Shown here: positions 34,046 to 41,888 of the stretch, piece after piece
Layout of the letters: every line of letters starts with the position of its first letter
How positions within the stretch are numbered: position 1 is the stretch's first letter
DNA from: Nitrospirales bacterium LBB_01
GTDB taxonomy: Bacteria > Nitrospirota > Thermodesulfovibrionia > Thermodesulfovibrionales > Magnetobacteriaceae
NCBI GenBank assembly: GCA_004376055.2
Contig: CP049016.1
Location: 992,001 to 1,056,000, forward strand
Reading direction: 5' to 3'
DNA length: 64,000 bases
The notes under the pieces: generated by a model
What the model saw: only the letters and a program-made list of their open reading frames with translations
What the model was told of the DNA's origin: nothing
Databases searched by the model: none
Position numbers and translations under genes: made by a program

Positions 34046-34652
34046 TTGGAATATGTACCTTAATTTTGCCGTCAAGCACTGCGGCAAATCGTTTGGCATC
34101 TTCTTTAGTTCCCACAATAGTGCCATAGTGCATGGGGATAGCAATCTTAGGTTTAATGATAAGAGCTGCAGCAGCGGCCTCATCGGCAGTCATAACGTAT
34201 GTGCCGCTTACGGGAAGGAGCGCTATGTCAATGTTTGTGAGTGAGCTCATCTCAGGGATGTGGTCGGTGTCTCCAGCCATATAGATTCTTATGCCGTTTA
34301 CTTTAAAAACGAATCCCAACCAGTTGTTGTCCTTAGGGTGGAAATTTTTGTTAGTGTTGTAGGCTGGTACTGCTTCTACTTCAATGCCTGAAACTGTAAA
34401 CTTATCACCGGGCATAGCAACTTTAACGTTGCCGGTCAGTTTAAAGGCACAATCGTGGGTAACAACAAAAGTCGTATCTTTGGAGCTAATTTTTCTTATG
34501 TCCTCCGGTGAAAAGTGGTCAAAGTGAGTGTGGCTTATAAAAATCAAATCCGCCTTATCGGTATGTTTGATGTTGTACGGATCAGTGTAAATGGTTTTTT
34601 CTCCGGTTATCTTAAAGCAATCATGACAAATCCAATTGACGTTTTCTATCAT
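34035..34652 (-). CDS. Metallo-beta-lactamase superfamily hydrolase (UlaG-like)
   Basis: This is a 205-residue metal-dependent hydrolase fold. The signature HTHFDHFSPEDI is present, as are the later ligands VVTHDCAF, AGDTDHIPEM and IPMHYGTI. Relatives include UlaG-like L-ascorbate-6-phosphate lactonases and many uncharacterised proteins, so the substrate is not determined. GGAGG precedes the ATG by about 9 bases. It heads a run that continues to nth, birA and coaX. Confidence 0.88.
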   Translation of the reverse strand: MIENVNWICHDCFKITGEKTIYTDPYNIKHTDKADLIFISHTHFDHFSPEDIRKISSKDTTFVVTHDCAFKLTGNVKVAMPGDKFTVSGIEVEAVPAYNTNKNFHPKDNNWLGFVFKVNGIRIYMAGDTDHIPEMSSLTNIDIALLPVSGTYVMTADEAAAAALIIKPKIAIPMHYGTIVGTKEDAKRFAAVLDGKIKVHIPNAV

Positions 34653-34741
34653 AAGTTACGACCTCCTCCATTTAGTTTATCATAAGTCAGTCCCAATGCT
34701 GCATTTTATCATATTTGGGGAATTCAATACCAATCAGTTTC

Positions 34742-34770
34742 TTGACAATGTTTTGCTGCTTTAGTATTAT
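34742..34770 (+). promoter_or_regulatory. Promoter abutting lipM
   Basis: There is a -35 TTGACA (34742-34747), a 17-base spacer and a -10 TATTAT (34765-34770). The lipM ATG follows after only 6 bases (GCTTCA) with no Shine-Dalgarno. Transcription should start at or next to the A of ATG, giving a leaderless message. Confidence 0.7.
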
Positions 34771-34776
34771 GCTTCA

Positions 34777-35592
34777 ATGAAAAACAATCTCTGGAGATTA
34801 ATACCATACAGCACACACAGTGCCGGACTTAACATGGCGTTAGATGAGGCGATAGCGGAAAGTGTTGTTGCCGGGGTTGCAGTACCAACTCTTAGATTTT
34901 ATGGCTGGACAAAACCATCAATAACTATCGGTGCATTTCAGAAAATCAGCGACATCAACTTAAGCAGATGTAATGAGCTTGAAATTGCTGTTGTAAGAAG
35001 ACCAACCGGCGGCAGGGCTATTCTTCACGGCAATGAACTAACCTACAGTTTTTCCTCAGTTGCGGGCAAATTCGGGCGGACTCACGCAAGTGTTCCATTT
35101 ACCGACAATCTTTTAAACAACTATAGGCTGATAAGCACTGCTTTCCTTCGTGCTGTTAAAAGTTTTGGGATAGATGCTGTTCTTAGTCAAAGGAGACTAA
35201 AAAGAAAAACACTCTCTTTAGGTAATCCGCTATGTTTTGCATCAACGTCTTTCAGCGAACTTACTGTGTCAACGGGAGGCGGTGGCTATAAGGTAATGGG
35301 AGCAGCCCAAAAACGCTATGACGGCGGGTTTCTTGAACAGGGATCTATTCCTCTTTCGACTGAAAATGGTTTACTAAAAGAACTGTTTACCGAAGCAGAC
35401 GGGTTATTGCTAGGACTCAACTACTTTAACAGCAGTATTACGATTGAGCTTCTGATGTCAGGCGTTATAAGCGCTTTTGAAGAGACTTTTGACATTACCC
35501 TTAAAGAGGGGCATCTTACAAATGAGGAACAGGAGAGCGCTGAATTACATGAAAAAAAATATCACTCCGACAACTGGACTTTAAGAAGATAG
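34777..35592 (+). CDS. lipM: Octanoyltransferase LipM / lipoate-protein ligase family
   Basis: This is a cofactor-transferase-fold enzyme of 271 residues. PTGGRAILHGNELTYS is the family's RRxxGGxxxxH motif and carries the substrate-binding residues. The cysteine in PLCFASTSFSELT lines up with the catalytic Cys of LipM octanoyltransferases rather than with lipoate ligases, and GGGYKVMGAAQKR follows. I therefore favour octanoyl transfer from ACP to GcvH or dehydrogenases. LplA-type activity is the alternative. Confidence 0.82.
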   Translation: MKNNLWRLIPYSTHSAGLNMALDEAIAESVVAGVAVPTLRFYGWTKPSITIGAFQKISDINLSRCNELEIAVVRRPTGGRAILHGNELTYSFSSVAGKFGRTHASVPFTDNLLNNYRLISTAFLRAVKSFGIDAVLSQRRLKRKTLSLGNPLCFASTSFSELTVSTGGGGYKVMGAAQKRYDGGFLEQGSIPLSTENGLLKELFTEADGLLLGLNYFNSSITIELLMSGVISAFEETFDITLKEGHLTNEEQESAELHEKKYHSDNWTLRR

Positions 35593-35618
35593 ATTTTCCA
35601 GTACGACAAAAATAATAG

Positions 35619-37118
35619 CTAAACGTCTGGTCTTGTTCGTCTTTTTTGTGCAAATTCATTTCTTGCCGCATCCATGTTTTTCCTTTTTTTGACGTTTAGA
35701 TTCATATGTGTCATCAATTCCGAGGAGGGAGGGATTTTATTGTCATTACTGGTTGTTACCATTTTATAGAAATCACAATCATGGCAGATTATTTTTATTT
35801 TTTCCTCCCACGATTTATACCTTCTGCCGCCTCCGCACATATCCGTAGTTGCGTTTATGTACATACAGGCACGTCCTGCATTGACTCCTTCAAGGAATCC
35901 ATCGGCGTCAACATTTACAAAAGCAGGACACTCTTCAAAGCCGTTGCACTTTTTATATTCCCAGCAGTTGATGAACTTATAAGAGTCCTCGTGCACCTTT
36001 ATTTTTGAAATATTGTGCTTTATCAGATCCAAAATGTGGGCATCTCCGAGCACTACGCCGCACTCTATCAACGGTTCATCTTTACCGGGGAGATAGACGT
36101 TTTCCGCTAATATCATACCGCTTTTGATTTGAACGTCTGTAATCTGTTTCACTCCTGTTATCACTGCTCTTTTCAAACCGAACGCTTTCTCTACATACCC
36201 ATACATTCGCTTCAGCGTAAAGGGTCTTACCAGAATATCCACTATTACGTCGCACTTCTTCAGAAGTCTTTGCACTTGTTCTAAGTCAGTCTGGGAACTC
36301 ATTATGGCCAGAATCTTGAACTTGGCATTAGAGTATTGAATCGTATAGATAAATTCACAAAAAGCTTCGAGACCATCAAAATAGCATTCGTCAATAATTA
36401 AGAGGTCACAACGCATCGTAAAAAGAAATATCTCAAGACGCCTAAAGCTGTTGCATCCGTTTGCCACAACCACACCCTTATAGAACTCCATCAAACTCCA
36501 TATTACAGAAGAGAAAATATCCTCACGTATATATATAAGAAATTCCTTCTTACTTACAGCATGTTTGTTAAGAAGTTGTTTTAAGACTATGGATTTTTCT
36601 CTTTCTTTTTTCAACTCTTTTGCTGCTGGCAGTAGGGCGTCAAGGCTAAAGAGAGGTTTTAAAAATCTGCTTAGTGTATCAATAGAGGACTCGGTTGTCT
36701 CCATAACATTTAGTTCAAAAAATGGGATTGCATCCATTTTGCCGTACTTATCGGAGTCGGTGTAAAAACGGTAAATCACGCCGTTTGTGAGTATTGCTAT
36801 TCTTGCCGTAGTCAGCGGGAAAATTTCATGAAGCGGATTTTTTTCCTTGTCAAGGTTAGTGCCCCAGTGTGCACACTCTACGAGCATCGACGGTGTCCCC
36901 TTCTGCATAATTACATAGTCAACCGTATATGGGGCCTGGTGCTCAACCGTTATCATATAATCCGGAACTACCTCTGCCGGGTCAAAGACATCGTACCCAA
37001 GCGCCTGCAAAAGCGGCATTGTTAAAGCAACTTTTGTGGATTCTTTGCTTTTTATGTTTTCATACTTCTTGCGGATTTCACTGGCAAGTTTCTGTATTTT
37101 TCTTTCTAATTCAATCAT
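35619..37118 (-). CDS. HsdR-N-like / receiver-like / cysteine-cluster multidomain protein
   Basis: This is a 499-residue protein of unusual build. Residues 1-155 resemble the type I restriction HsdR N-terminal nuclease domain (MPLLQALGYDVFDPAEVVPD, TVDYVIMQKG with Asp67, then LVECAHWG with Glu81). The catalytic Lys expected two residues after Glu81 is Ala, so it is probably not a nuclease. Residues about 190-310 look like a degenerate CheY receiver (CDLLIIDECYFDGLEAF, then VRPFTLKRMYGYV with Arg for Lys). The C-terminal part has NCWEYKKCNGFEECPAF and further cysteines (RACMYI, DMCGGG, ICHDCDF) like 'two-CW' metal-binding modules. GGGAGAGGA at 9 bases supports the ATG at 37118. Function unknown. 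Confidence 0.65.
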   Translation of the reverse strand: MIELERKIQKLASEIRKKYENIKSKESTKVALTMPLLQALGYDVFDPAEVVPDYMITVEHQAPYTVDYVIMQKGTPSMLVECAHWGTNLDKEKNPLHEIFPLTTARIAILTNGVIYRFYTDSDKYGKMDAIPFFELNVMETTESSIDTLSRFLKPLFSLDALLPAAKELKKEREKSIVLKQLLNKHAVSKKEFLIYIREDIFSSVIWSLMEFYKGVVVANGCNSFRRLEIFLFTMRCDLLIIDECYFDGLEAFCEFIYTIQYSNAKFKILAIMSSQTDLEQVQRLLKKCDVIVDILVRPFTLKRMYGYVEKAFGLKRAVITGVKQITDVQIKSGMILAENVYLPGKDEPLIECGVVLGDAHILDLIKHNISKIKVHEDSYKFINCWEYKKCNGFEECPAFVNVDADGFLEGVNAGRACMYINATTDMCGGGRRYKSWEEKIKIICHDCDFYKMVTTSNDNKIPPSSELMTHMNLNVKKRKNMDAARNEFAQKRRTRPDV

Positions 37119-37239
37119 GTAAAAAAATCCTCTCCCGTTCGTTAAATCACATTCTAACATGAAGCGGATTTAGTTGTCCATAAACTATCTTTACAGTTAA
37201 ATAGTTTAATGGGGAAAACTTGACTTTGCAAAAGACGGA

Positions 37240-37854
37240 ATGTTAGCTTATGAACCAATGAGTGGATTGTTTTATGTTAAATCGCTGATTAAATGTCATG
37301 TAACCATCGGACTGTTATTCTTTAGTGCATTAGCATTATCGCTTTGCTGCAACAGTGTTTTTGCAAAAGATTTAAATGATTACAAGAAAATTATAAGGTT
37401 AAAGTGCGGTTATCCACAGGATGAGATATATGTTTTACCGGTAAAGCTCCCTGTGAGAAAGGCTGATGCTAAGCTAAATGACGAATATTTGAAAGCGGCC
37501 CGGGTTTTAGAATCAACGAATGATGTAAAAATAGAAAGTAATGCAACAGGTACTGTAATTACGCCATTAGGCGATAACCACGATGTGCTTCTGCGGACAC
37601 TTGATTTAAGTTACAAGTTGGATAGTCTTGGTGTCATTTTAGGCTCCTATGATTTCCATGCGTTAAAGATGTCTGAAAAAAACGATGAGACAATTGTAAC
37701 AGGTGAGAAAATATTTACACCCAGCAGACTTTATAAAAATATCATTAAAGTATTAACCTCAGTTGATATTACTAAATATAAGAAACATGATGTACAGTGG
37801 AGAATAGTCAAAAACGGCACAAAATACAGTGTCAGTGAAACGGTTATTAAGTAG
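37240..37854 (+). CDS. Exported protein of unknown function
   Basis: This is a 204-residue protein with a hydrophobic segment at about 22-40 followed by FAKDL, which looks like a signal peptide if translation starts at the second ATG (37258). The mature part is mixed alpha/beta with repeated basic and acidic stretches and no motif I recognise. No clear ribosome-binding site is present. It precedes the SGNH-MBOAT-SGNH genes by about 50 bases, and the next gene has its own promoter. It may or may not belong to that system. Confidence 0.6.
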   Translation: MLAYEPMSGLFYVKSLIKCHVTIGLLFFSALALSLCCNSVFAKDLNDYKKIIRLKCGYPQDEIYVLPVKLPVRKADAKLNDEYLKAARVLESTNDVKIESNATGTVITPLGDNHDVLLRTLDLSYKLDSLGVILGSYDFHALKMSEKNDETIVTGEKIFTPSRLYKNIIKVLTSVDITKYKKHDVQWRIVKNGTKYSVSETVIK

Positions 37855-37870
37855 TGTCCTTCAAAAGATA

Positions 37871-37899
37871 TTGTAAATCTCGTTAAAGTCCATTATAAT
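37871..37899 (+). promoter_or_regulatory. Promoter abutting the SGNH gene
   Basis: There is a -35 TTGTAA (37871-37876), a 17-base spacer and a perfect -10 TATAAT (37894-37899). The ATG at 37908 lies 8 bases further, with no Shine-Dalgarno. This predicts a leader of zero to two bases. Confidence 0.65.
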
Positions 37900-37907
37900 G
37901 AAGTGAT

Positions 37908-39134
37908 ATGAGAATTAAGAAGATTTTTATTGCCCTATTTTGTATTGTCTTGAGTCTAATGATAATGGAATTTATCGCTGGACGTATTCCATTCAAAAGA
38001 TATGACGGTACTCTGCATGATATGTTTCACCTCGTGGACAAGGACCTGCTGTTGCACCATAAATGGCATAAAAATGTGATGTGGCCGGATAATTACCGGA
38101 GCATTCCATATTTTCTATACATTAACAGCCAGTCATTTCTTGCACAATATGAAGTCACCGTAAAAAAGCCTAAAAATTTTTACAGGATATTTTACCTTGG
38201 GGACTCCACAACCCAGGGCGTGGTGGCTCCTATGTATAAAATGACTACGTTAGTTGAAAATGAACTCAATGCTAAATACAAAGACCTTGGAAAGAAAATT
38301 GAAGTAATAAACACAGGGACGTCTTCATTTGCAGTGTCACAATACATGTTGCTTATAGAAAATACATTGTTGGAGTATTCACCGGATTTGATTGTTATTG
38401 ATGTAGATATGTCCGATGTCGGCAATGATGCGTTTTACAAGACTTTAAGTACACTTGACAGTGACGGGTTTCCAATTATGATAAACAAAAGCTATCGGGC
38501 ATATATAAATTCTCCTGAGGGTTTTAAGAGGGTTCCTGTTTTGTTAGAAATTGCTCGTATTTTGGTAAACCACTCTAACCTTGCAGCTTACATTGAAACA
38601 TTAGTCAGTAAGTTAATAGTTAAATACACTGAAGGAGGAGGTTTGTTGGAGCAACAAGAAACAGCAGAACAAAAAGCATGGTCACAAAATAACCCGGATA
38701 ATAAAACATGGAAACATAAAATTAGTGAACCTGAAACATTTGACTGTCCACTGGGTGGTGTAAACTGGGGATCCGACCATCCTACGGATAAAGACAAAGA
38801 AGCTGTGGCTTATTCAATGAAACTTCTTGGCAGAGCGATTGATATTTGTAGAAAACACAATATAAAAGTAATTATAACCGGAGCGCCAATCCACTGTCAG
38901 TTTACAGACAAATGCAGCGCACTTCAACATAAAGACATTGAAAAGACAGCTCTTTTACATAAGGCGTATTATTTGGACTCTGTTGAGTCATTAAGACCGT
39001 TTATAGAAGATGCCCCAGCGGACAAATATTACTGGAAATCAGACACATCACATTTCAATATTGAGGGCAATGCACTATGGGCAAAAGCACAGGTCAATTT
39101 CATTGTTAAAAACAATATTATAACTGGAAAATAA
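37908..39134 (+). CDS. Membrane-anchored SGNH-hydrolase-like protein (AlgX/AlgJ-type)
   Basis: This 408-residue protein has an N-terminal helix (about 5-24) and a periplasmic SGNH-type domain. The nucleophile block FYLGDSTTQGVV (Ser in GDST), the mid block INTGTSSFAVSQY and the late DTSHFNIEGNALWA (D-x-x-H) fit the SGNH triad. Such proteins often accompany MBOAT acyltransferases and add or move acetyl groups on surface polysaccharides. The MBOAT gene follows after 14 bases, so this is probably the acyl acceptor-side partner. Confidence 0.75.
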   Translation: MRIKKIFIALFCIVLSLMIMEFIAGRIPFKRYDGTLHDMFHLVDKDLLLHHKWHKNVMWPDNYRSIPYFLYINSQSFLAQYEVTVKKPKNFYRIFYLGDSTTQGVVAPMYKMTTLVENELNAKYKDLGKKIEVINTGTSSFAVSQYMLLIENTLLEYSPDLIVIDVDMSDVGNDAFYKTLSTLDSDGFPIMINKSYRAYINSPEGFKRVPVLLEIARILVNHSNLAAYIETLVSKLIVKYTEGGGLLEQQETAEQKAWSQNNPDNKTWKHKISEPETFDCPLGGVNWGSDHPTDKDKEAVAYSMKLLGRAIDICRKHNIKVIITGAPIHCQFTDKCSALQHKDIEKTALLHKAYYLDSVESLRPFIEDAPADKYYWKSDTSHFNIEGNALWAKAQVNFIVKNNIITGK

Positions 39135-39148
39135 TGATATAATTCTTC

Positions 39149-40636
39149 ATGCTTTTTAACTCATACGTCTATTTGTTTGTCTTTTTACCGGCAACGACCG
39201 GTATCTATTTTTTTCTTAATAAGTTAAAGAAAACCTTCGCTGCAAGAGTATTTCTTGTCTTAGCCTCTCTTATATTCTATTCATGGTGGAGTATAAGAGA
39301 TTTGCCTGTAATAATTATAAGTATAATCTTCAATTACACTATCGGGCTCAAGCTCGGAAAAACAAAAGATTCCAGCTACAGGAAACGGTTGTTCATAACC
39401 GGTATAACGTTTAATGTTTTACTGCTGATTTTTTATAAATATACCGATTTTTTAATTTTTAACGCAAATGCCATATTTAACACTAACATCAACATGCTTA
39501 AACTTACCCTGCCTCTTGGCATCAGTTTTTTCACCATAACTCAGATTGCCTACCTATCCGACGCATATAGGCAGACGGTTAAGGAGTATAATGGTACTAA
39601 TTATTCGCTTTTTGTGACTTTTTTCCCCCACCTGCTTGCCGGCCCCATACTACACCACAGAGAGATGATGCCGCAGTTTGACAGGATGAGAAATAAGGTT
39701 TTCAGTTCAAAAAACACCGTAAGAGCTCTTGTTCTTATTGTAATCGGATTGATAAAAAAAGTTGCCATAGCCGATTATCTCTCTGCGTGGGCAGATTTTG
39801 GATTTGACACTGCAGGAACTCTCACAATGCTGCAAGCATGGATAACCAGTTTGGCTTATACGCTTCAGATTTACTTTGATTTTTCAGGCTACACCGATAT
39901 GGCGCTTGGCTCTGCGCTGCTGCTAAACATTCACCTTCCCCTGAATTTTAATTCGCCCTATAAATCGTTAAATATCCGAGAGTTCTGGAGAGCATGGCAT
40001 ATGACTCTCAGCAGATTTCTGCGTGATTATCTCTACATCCCACTGGGCGGAAACAGATGCGGCACGGCACGGATTAATCTAAATATCATACTCACTTTTA
40101 TTATAGGAGGGATATGGCATGGGGCAGGGTGGGGATTTCTTATTTGGGGAGCCCTTCATGGTCTTGCTTACGCTTTGTATCGCCTCTGGCAAAGTTTTGG
40201 TCTTAGATTAACAAGACCTCTTGCATGGTTTTTGACTTTCAACTTTATAAACATAACATGGATTTTCTTTAGAGCAAAATCATTTGCAGATGCTGTTAAG
40301 GTTATTAAGGGAATGGTTAACTTTGGCAGTGTAGAGGTTAAAACATTTCTTAATACAGCGCTTTTGTTTACTATGGATTTTATAAATCTGTTTCAGGATG
40401 GGGAAAAATTTCAGGCGCTTGGCACTTTATTTAACTATTTCTCTGCAGATGCCGCCAAACTCCTATGTTTAGCGTTACTCATAACAGTGTGTGTTTCCTG
40501 TCGTAATTCTAATGATATTTCAAAGGATTTTTCCCCAAACTGGAAAAATGCTCTTTTGTTTGGCTTTTTAGGAGCAGTTGCTCTCATGTTGGTCCACAAA
40601 GAGAAACTCTCAAAATTTCTGTATTTTAATTTCTGA
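39149..40636 (+). CDS. MBOAT-family O-acyltransferase (AlgI/DltB-like)
   Basis: This is a polytopic membrane enzyme of 495 residues that moves acetyl groups across the inner membrane for polysaccharide O-acetylation. The DltB/AlgI signatures FREFWRAWHMTLSRFLRDYL-like (REFWRAWHMTLSRFLRDY), YIPLGGNR and the catalytic His in GGIWHGAGWGFLIWG are present. PHLLAGPILHHREMMPQF is also typical. It is flanked by two SGNH-like genes. TATAAT lies 5 bases before its ATG, so a secondary internal promoter is conceivable but lacks a good -35. Confidence 0.92.
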   Translation: MLFNSYVYLFVFLPATTGIYFFLNKLKKTFAARVFLVLASLIFYSWWSIRDLPVIIISIIFNYTIGLKLGKTKDSSYRKRLFITGITFNVLLLIFYKYTDFLIFNANAIFNTNINMLKLTLPLGISFFTITQIAYLSDAYRQTVKEYNGTNYSLFVTFFPHLLAGPILHHREMMPQFDRMRNKVFSSKNTVRALVLIVIGLIKKVAIADYLSAWADFGFDTAGTLTMLQAWITSLAYTLQIYFDFSGYTDMALGSALLLNIHLPLNFNSPYKSLNIREFWRAWHMTLSRFLRDYLYIPLGGNRCGTARINLNIILTFIIGGIWHGAGWGFLIWGALHGLAYALYRLWQSFGLRLTRPLAWFLTFNFINITWIFFRAKSFADAVKVIKGMVNFGSVEVKTFLNTALLFTMDFINLFQDGEKFQALGTLFNYFSADAAKLLCLALLITVCVSCRNSNDISKDFSPNWKNALLFGFLGAVALMLVHKEKLSKFLYFNF

Positions 40637-40650
40637 GCGATGAGACTTGT

Positions 40651-41775
40651 ATGAAGATAAATATTTATAAAAAATGGATACTTATATTCTTTTTGGTATC
40701 AACATCTTTGATACTTTTCAATTTCATTATTGATTCAAACGGGTATTTCCAACTTATAAAAATTAATGGGATAAATGCCAACAAATATGAAATCATATCA
40801 GAGTATGCAACAAAGCTGTATTATGCAAGGTGTGCGAAACCTGCGGCTTTAATGCTGGGAACGTCTCGTATGATGGTCTTTAAGCCCTCTGACGTGGAGC
40901 ATTATATAAATATGAAAACCTATAACTTATCTCTTTCCGGCTCAAATGTATATGAACAGTTCAACTACTTTAACTATATGGTAAAAAACTATGATATAAA
41001 ATATGTGATATTAAGTTTGGATTTTTTCTCCTATAGTCCTGAAAATAAAGACAAAATCGGGTTTAACGAAAGGCGGTTTAAGCACGGGTTTTTACTCAGT
41101 GACTTTAAAGATGCGCTTTTTGGGCTGCAGAGCCTGAAATCAAGTGTTGACGCTGTAAGAAACAACATTGCCGGAAAATGTGCGCAGATAAATTGGACAG
41201 AGGGCTACAGCACGTGGTGTGAAAAGGAAAAGGCAGTGCAAGAGTACGGAGATGTCATCATTGAGCGAGATATGAAAAATTCACTCAAAGTATTTTCCAC
41301 AGACCCGCTGGGTTACAATTCAGAGGCTTTTAAAAATCCAGATTCAATTAATGATAATCTGCTGCTCTTAAAACGCATCGTTAATACTTGTAAGGAGCGC
41401 GGCATTACCCTGAAACTCTATATCAGTCCAATATATAAGAATCAGTTTGACCTAATATATGCAATGGGATTAGGTGACACCTATGAAAAGTGGAAATATG
41501 AAATAGCACAAATTGCTGACTATTATGACTTTACAGGACGAAACTCTGTAACCTCAGACAAAAGCCTCTGGTGGGACACCTCACACCTTAAAGCTCAATA
41601 CGGTAAATACATCTTTGCCCGTATCTTTGGAGATAACAAGACCACAGTTCCAGAGGACTTCGGCATACTTATTACAAAAGAAAATGCTGCTGAAAATATT
41701 ACTAAACTTAACACCCAGGTTAAATCTACTGATGTAAAGGAGATTCTACTTCTAAATGACGATTATGATAATTAA
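40651..41775 (+). CDS. Membrane-anchored SGNH-like protein, MBOAT partner
   Basis: This 374-residue protein has an N-terminal helix (about 9-27). The motif MLGTSRMMVFKPSD (GTSR in place of GDS) and the late WWDTSHLKAQYGKYI (D-x-x-H) suggest a diverged SGNH/DUF1574-type fold. It follows the MBOAT gene by 14 bases. With the upstream SGNH gene this gives two periplasmic partners around one acyltransferase, as in alginate-type acetylation systems. Confidence 0.7.
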   Translation: MKINIYKKWILIFFLVSTSLILFNFIIDSNGYFQLIKINGINANKYEIISEYATKLYYARCAKPAALMLGTSRMMVFKPSDVEHYINMKTYNLSLSGSNVYEQFNYFNYMVKNYDIKYVILSLDFFSYSPENKDKIGFNERRFKHGFLLSDFKDALFGLQSLKSSVDAVRNNIAGKCAQINWTEGYSTWCEKEKAVQEYGDVIIERDMKNSLKVFSTDPLGYNSEAFKNPDSINDNLLLLKRIVNTCKERGITLKLYISPIYKNQFDLIYAMGLGDTYEKWKYEIAQIADYYDFTGRNSVTSDKSLWWDTSHLKAQYGKYIFARIFGDNKTTVPEDFGILITKENAAENITKLNTQVKSTDVKEILLLNDDYDN

Positions 41776-41807
41776 ACACACCTCTCTTGACTTTCCACTA
41801 CCTTCAA

Positions 41808-41827
41808 GCGTTAAAATATAGTAACGC
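41808..41827. other. Short hairpin upstream of the cobalamin genes
   Basis: GCGTTA-AAATATAG-TAACGC forms a perfect 6-base stem with an 8-base loop between the SGNH operon and cbiG-cobK. It has no following T-run, so it is a weak terminator candidate, or an operator. No cobalamin riboswitch features are visible in the 110 bases before the coding region. Confidence 0.35.
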
Positions 41828-41888
41828 GATTGCTTCTTAGTAATCCTCTTAATTAGAAAGTTTGGAAAGGAATAAATCAACTCTCAGT

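Noticed and set aside
33401-34183. N-terminally extended endonuclease III
   Set aside because: The extension falls entirely within the metallo-beta-lactamase gene in another frame and has no endonuclease III homology. The ATG at 34045 gives the normal N-terminus.
35619-37118. Functional type I restriction subunit
   Set aside because: No helicase domain, no HsdM/HsdS genes nearby, and the catalytic lysine of the nuclease fold is missing.
41776-41888. Cobalamin riboswitch upstream of cbiG-cobK
   Set aside because: The gap is only about 110 bases and shows no B12-box-like conserved sequence or multi-stem layout, only one short hairpin.
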